DNA from: Frigoribacterium sp. Leaf415
GTDB lineage: Bacteria > Actinomycetota > Actinomycetes > Actinomycetales > Microbacteriaceae
Reading direction: 5' to 3'
Length of the DNA: 64,000 bases
Assembly (NCBI RefSeq): GCF_001424645.1
Contig: NZ_LMQR01000001.1
Coordinates: 1,918,149 to 1,982,148, forward strand
The notes beneath the pieces are model-generated. The model saw nothing but the letters and a program-made list of their open reading frames with translations. It was not told the DNA's origin and did not search any database. The first letter of the stretch is position 1, and every line of letters starts with the position of its first letter. A program made the position numbers and the translations under genes. Below, one piece after another: positions 58,818 to 64,000 of the stretch.

Positions 58818-59384
58818 GTGACCGACACCGTCACCACGCAGCTGACCAACGGGCTGACCTGCGAGCTGCCCTCGTCGTCACCCCTCGCCAAGCTGCTCAA
58901 GTCACAGCGCACGTGGGTCGGGCCGTCGGCCCGCGAGCGCCAGGCCATCCTGCGGTCGGCGAAGAGCGTCGCCGTCGTCGGCGCCTCGCCGAACCCGAGC
59001 CGGTCCAGCTCGTTCGTCGGCACGTACCTGCAGCAGTCCACCGACCTGCGCGTCTACTTCGTCAACCCCCGCGCCGACACGATCCTCGGTCAGAAGGCCT
59101 ACCCCGATCTGGCCTCCCTGCCCGAGGTGCCCGACATCGTCGACGTGTTCCGCAAGGCCGCCGACATCCCGTCGGTGGTCGACGAGGTGCTCGCGATCGG
59201 GGCGAAGACCATCTGGGTGCAGTTGGGCATCTACAACGAAGAGGCCGCCCGCCACGGCGAAGAGCAGGGTCTGACCGTCGTGATGGACCGCTGCATGAAG
59301 GTCGAGCACGCCCGGTTCAACGGCGGCCTGAACCTGATGGGCTTCGACACCGGGGTGATCACCGCCAAGAAGGCCGGTCGCTGA
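58818..59384 (+). CDS. CoA-binding protein (YccU-like)
   Basis: A 188-residue Rossmann-fold protein. SVAVVGASPNPSRSSSFVGTYL binds CoA or a nucleotide; VYFVNPRADTILGQKAYPDL, DIVDVFRKAADIPSVVDE and WVQLGIYNEEAA-MDRCMKVEH are typical of the YccU/CoA_binding_2 family. The GTG start is 6 bp after metY, so it is in the same operon; its role in sulfur metabolism is unproven. Confidence 0.9.
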   Translation: MTDTVTTQLTNGLTCELPSSSPLAKLLKSQRTWVGPSARERQAILRSAKSVAVVGASPNPSRSSSFVGTYLQQSTDLRVYFVNPRADTILGQKAYPDLASLPEVPDIVDVFRKAADIPSVVDEVLAIGAKTIWVQLGIYNEEAARHGEEQGLTVVMDRCMKVEHARFNGGLNLMGFDTGVITAKKAGR

Positions 59385-59482
59385 GACGACCGACCGGGCC
59401 TGTGCCGTCGCCCGGGGTCGCTGCACCGCAGCCCCTGTGACGCTTCATTGCGGACTCACCGGGCGATGTCACCGGTGGGCGT

Positions 59483-59488
59483 TACCGT
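59483..59488 (+). promoter_or_regulatory. Leaderless -10 box of the sulfurtransferase gene
   Basis: TACCGT ends 7 nt before ATG at 59496. The 16-nt string TACCGTGGCCCGCATG is repeated exactly at the yyaL-like gene on the opposite strand (62464-62479). Confidence 0.65.
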
Positions 59489-59495
59489 GGCCCGC

Positions 59496-60380
59496 ATGGC
59501 CCCCGTCCTCACATCACCCGTCGTCTCCGCGCAGTGGTTGGCCGACCACCTCGGCGCCGACGACCTGACGATCGTCGACGCGACCGTGCTCGTCGACCTC
59601 GGGCTCGACGGCGACACCGACCACGCGTCCGTCGCGTACGCCACCGGTCGTGACGGGTTCGAGCGCGACGGGCACGTCCCCGGGGCGGTCCTGGCCGATC
59701 TGGTCGCGGAGTTCAGCGACCCCGACTCCGACCTGCCCTTCACCCGTCCCGGCGCCGCACGTTTCCAGGCCGCGGTCGCCGCCCTGGGCGTCTCGAACGA
59801 CAGCACCGTCGTGGTCTACGACACCGTCGACGGCCGCTGGGCGTCTCGCCTGTGGTGGCTGTTCCACGCCTACGGACACGACGCCGTGGCGGTGCTCGAC
59901 GGCGGGTGGTCGCAGTGGCTCGCCCGCGGCAAGCCCTACGACCTGGGTCGCACCGACCCCCTGCCGGCACGGTTCGCCGCGACCGAACGCCCCGAGCACT
60001 GGGTCGACAAGGCCTTCGTCGAGTCCGTCCTCGCCGGCGACGAACGAGCGGCCCTCGTCTCCGGCTCACCCCGCGACGAGTTCGACGGGACGTCGAGCCG
60101 GCTGCCCCGTGCCGGGCACATCCCCGGCAGCGTCAACGTGCCGGCCGAGACCCTGCTGGCCGACGACGGCACGCTGGCCCGCGACCCCGTGTTGCGCGAC
60201 CGTCTCGCCGTCGTCCCCGACGAGCCACGCACGGTCGTGTACTGCGCCACGGGCGTCTCGGCCAGCGTCGACGCTCTCGCCCTCGCGGTCCTCGGACGGT
60301 CTGGCGTCTCGGTTTACGACGGCTCGCTCTCCGAGTGGGTCGCCGATCCGGCGGCGCCGCTCCTGCCCGCCGCCGCCTGA
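59496..60380 (+). CDS. Sulfurtransferase (tandem rhodanese)
   Basis: A 294-residue two-domain rhodanese of the thiosulfate/3-mercaptopyruvate sulfurtransferase type. The first, inactive domain has FERDGHVPGAVLADL and VVVYDTVDGRWASRLWWLFHAYGHD. The second carries the active Cys at 250 (VVYCATGVSAS). ATG at 59496 was chosen over upstream starts because of the -10 box 7 nt before it. It follows metY and the CoA-binding gene, forming a sulfur-related neighbourhood. Confidence 0.9.
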   Translation: MAPVLTSPVVSAQWLADHLGADDLTIVDATVLVDLGLDGDTDHASVAYATGRDGFERDGHVPGAVLADLVAEFSDPDSDLPFTRPGAARFQAAVAALGVSNDSTVVVYDTVDGRWASRLWWLFHAYGHDAVAVLDGGWSQWLARGKPYDLGRTDPLPARFAATERPEHWVDKAFVESVLAGDERAALVSGSPRDEFDGTSSRLPRAGHIPGSVNVPAETLLADDGTLARDPVLRDRLAVVPDEPRTVVYCATGVSASVDALALAVLGRSGVSVYDGSLSEWVADPAAPLLPAAA

Positions 60381-60462
60381 GCCCCCGGGCGTCCTCCGGG
60401 TGTCCCCGGGGCGTCCCCCGGCCGATGTCCCGCCCGAGACGCCGCCCGACGCGCTCGGGCGG

Positions 60463-62466
<2,004 letters not shown>

Positions 62467-62473
62467 GCGGGCC

Positions 62474-62479
62474 ACGGTA
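62474..62479 (-). promoter_or_regulatory. Leaderless -10 box of the yyaL-like gene
   Basis: On the minus strand TACCGT ends 7 nt before ATG at 62466. Box, spacer and start codon are identical to those of the sulfurtransferase gene. The box lies 4 bp beyond the citrate synthase stop codon. Confidence 0.65.
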
Positions 62480-62483
62480 GGCG

Positions 62484-63668
62484 TCAGCGCGCGGGGACGT
62501 CCCTCAGGGGTGCGCCGTCGTACTCGCTCAGCGGGCGGATCAGCGAGTTGGCCTCGCGCTGCTCGATGACGTGGGCGCTCCAGCCGAGGACGCGCGACGC
62601 GACGAAGAGCGGCGTGAAGACGGACGTCTCGAAGCCCATCAGGTGGTACGCCAGCCCGGACGGGTAGTCGACGTTCGGCTTCAGCCCCTTGCGCTCGAAC
62701 ACCGTCGCGGCGACGACGTCGTAGGTCTCCTTGAGCCCGTCGACCCGGTCGTCGCCCTGCTCGCGGGCCCGGTCGACGAGGCGGCCGAGGGCGTCCTCCA
62801 TCGTGGGCACGCGGCTGTCGCCGTTCTTGTAGACCCGGTGGCCGAAGCCCATGATCTTCTCCTTGCGGGCGAACGCGTCGTCGAGCCACGCCACCGCGCC
62901 GTCGGCCGGTCCGACGCGGTCGAGCAGCTCGAGCGCGGCCTCGTTGGCGCCGCCGTGCAACGGGCCCTTGAGGGCCCCGATCGCGCCGACGATCGACGAG
63001 TGCAGGTCGGACAGCGTCGAGGCGATCACCCGCGCGGTGAAGGTCGAGGCGTTGAACGAGTGCTCGGCGTAGAGGGTCATCGACGTGTCGAACGCGTCGA
63101 CGTCGAGCGCGTCGGGCTCGCGGTCGAACACCTGGTGCAGGAAGTCGGCGCTGTAGCCGAGGTCGTCGCGCGGCGGCACCGGCGGCAGGTCGTGGCGGCG
63201 CCGCTGGTCGTAGGCGATGACGGCGGGCAGCACGGCGAACAGGTGCGTGGCCAGTCGACGCGTGTCCGCGACGTCGTAGGCGCCCGCACCCGTCGTCGGT
63301 TCGGGCCGGGCGGCCCCGATGGCGCTGACCGCGGTGCGCACGACGTCCATCGGGTGGGCCGAGGTCGGGATGAGGTCGATCAGGTGCTGCAGCCCGGGGG
63401 CGAGCGCGCGGTGCGCGCGGAGTTCGGCGTCGAAGTCGCTCCGCTCGTCGGCGGTGGGCAGCTCGCCGTGCAGCAGCAGCCAGGCGACGTCCTCGACGTC
63501 CCGCTCGGCGGAGAGCTGCTGCACCGGATAGCCGCGGTAGAGCAGCGAGTTGCTGGCCGCGTCGACCTTCGAGACCGCCGTCCGGTCGACCGTGACGCCG
63601 GCCAGGCCCTTGTGGATCTCGGGGCCGTCGGAGGCGGCCGGGGCGGGTGCGGTGATGGTGTCGCTCAT
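62484..63668 (-). CDS. Citrate synthase/2-methylcitrate synthase
   Basis: A 394-residue short-type citrate synthase. HGGANEAALELL and GFGHRVYKNGDSR carry the catalytic His residues and NVDYPSGLAYHLMGF the Asp. GLAGVTVDRTAVSKVD at the N-terminus and TSMTLYAEHSFNASTFTARVIAST are close to PrpC-type enzymes, so activity with propionyl-CoA is possible. ATG at 63668 has AAGGAG 6 nt upstream. No prpB or prpD is visible, leaving the choice between the two names open. Confidence 0.9.
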   Translation of the reverse strand: MSDTITAPAPAASDGPEIHKGLAGVTVDRTAVSKVDAASNSLLYRGYPVQQLSAERDVEDVAWLLLHGELPTADERSDFDAELRAHRALAPGLQHLIDLIPTSAHPMDVVRTAVSAIGAARPEPTTGAGAYDVADTRRLATHLFAVLPAVIAYDQRRRHDLPPVPPRDDLGYSADFLHQVFDREPDALDVDAFDTSMTLYAEHSFNASTFTARVIASTLSDLHSSIVGAIGALKGPLHGGANEAALELLDRVGPADGAVAWLDDAFARKEKIMGFGHRVYKNGDSRVPTMEDALGRLVDRAREQGDDRVDGLKETYDVVAATVFERKGLKPNVDYPSGLAYHLMGFETSVFTPLFVASRVLGWSAHVIEQREANSLIRPLSEYDGAPLRDVPAR

Positions 63669-64000
63669 GTCACTCCTTCGTGATGAGACGGGCCCGCCGG
63701 GACGGGCCGGACGTGCGGGGGCCAGAGCCCCGTCACGACCGTCGAGGTTCCACTCTAGGTGGCGGGCGCCTCCGGACGGGAGGGGCGGACGGGTCGCGTC
63801 AGCACGACCGACTCGACGTCGGCCCCTGCGAGCAGGCCGACCCGGCCACGTCATGGACTGCGCTCACCGACCACCACCGAGCTTCGAGGGGACGCCGTCG
63901 CCATCACGGGTCGAGCACCCGCTCGGGCGGTACGGCGGAGACGGTACGGCGTCGCGGCACCGATGGCCGGCGGGCTCACGCCGACGGGAAGAGGAAACGC
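63669..64000. other. Upstream region of citrate synthase; no gene recognised
   Basis: A possible -10 (TAGAGT on the minus strand, 63752-63757) would give an ~80-nt leader for the citrate synthase gene. A reverse GGAGGCGC octamer lies at 63766. No protein with recognisable similarity was seen up to the window end. Confidence 0.4.

Overview
The window is very GC-rich (estimated near 71%) with short operons joined by 1-8 bp start/stop overlaps and a core synteny typical of Actinobacteria. Gene content and order (metG-tatD-rsmA-ispE; glmU-prs-rplY-pth-mfd-mazG-eno-ftsB-DUF501; rsmI divergent from a protein mannosyltransferase) point to the family Microbacteriaceae (Curtobacterium/Frigoribacterium-like). 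The genus is an inference. No phage, insertion sequence, rRNA operon or CRISPR array was seen.

Layout. 1-2.4 kb: 3' part of a membrane protein with Ig-like repeats, then a repeat-rich gap and a tRNA-Leu. 2.5-16.3 kb: minus-strand housekeeping block (ndh, a mycosin-like protease, DUF501, ftsB-like, eno, hisS, tetR, mazG, mfd, pth, rplY). 16.5-19.7 kb: gntK and gnd, then a 1-kb gap with two tandem-repeat arrays. 19.7-25.4 kb: prs, glmU, a DUF4126-type protein, tRNA-Gln, a MarR regulator and an ABC-F ATPase. 25.4-42.8 kb: a molybdenum cofactor region. It holds moaE, mogA, moaC and moeA on one side and modABC with a MOP-domain regulator, moaA, moaD and moeB on the other. Between them lie mtnP, an epimerase, a vapBC pair, two small glycosyltransferases, a methyltransferase, a membrane-bound sulfite-oxidase-type molybdoenzyme and a GT87-like mannosyltransferase. 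42.8-53.3 kb: a GT39-like protein, ispE, rsmA, tatD, metG, a quinone oxidoreductase, rsmI and the protein mannosyltransferase. 53.4-57.4 kb: a three-gene ketosynthase/metallo-hydrolase/dehydrogenase operon divergent from a GT4 glycosyltransferase. 57.5-64 kb: sulfur genes (metY, CoA-binding protein, rhodanese), a YyaL-like protein and a citrate synthase.

How it works together. The molybdenum genes supply ModABC uptake, molybdopterin synthesis (MoaA/C/D/E, MoeB) and Mo insertion (MogA, MoeA). The only molybdoenzyme visible is a sulfite-oxidase-family protein, which needs Mo-molybdopterin without a nucleotide; no mobA is seen, in agreement.

Non-coding signals are the most unusual part. (1) A 10-mer, AGGAGGCGCG, occurs about 36 times by eye, 18 per strand, in gaps and in protein linkers, once as an inverted pair forming a terminator-like hairpin. 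This resembles the distribution of DNA uptake sequences. (2) A 72-bp imperfect palindrome of nearly fixed length occurs seven times, four in tandem and one inside a gene. (3) Many genes look leaderless, with a TANNNT box 6-7 nt before the start codon; this was used to correct several start sites.
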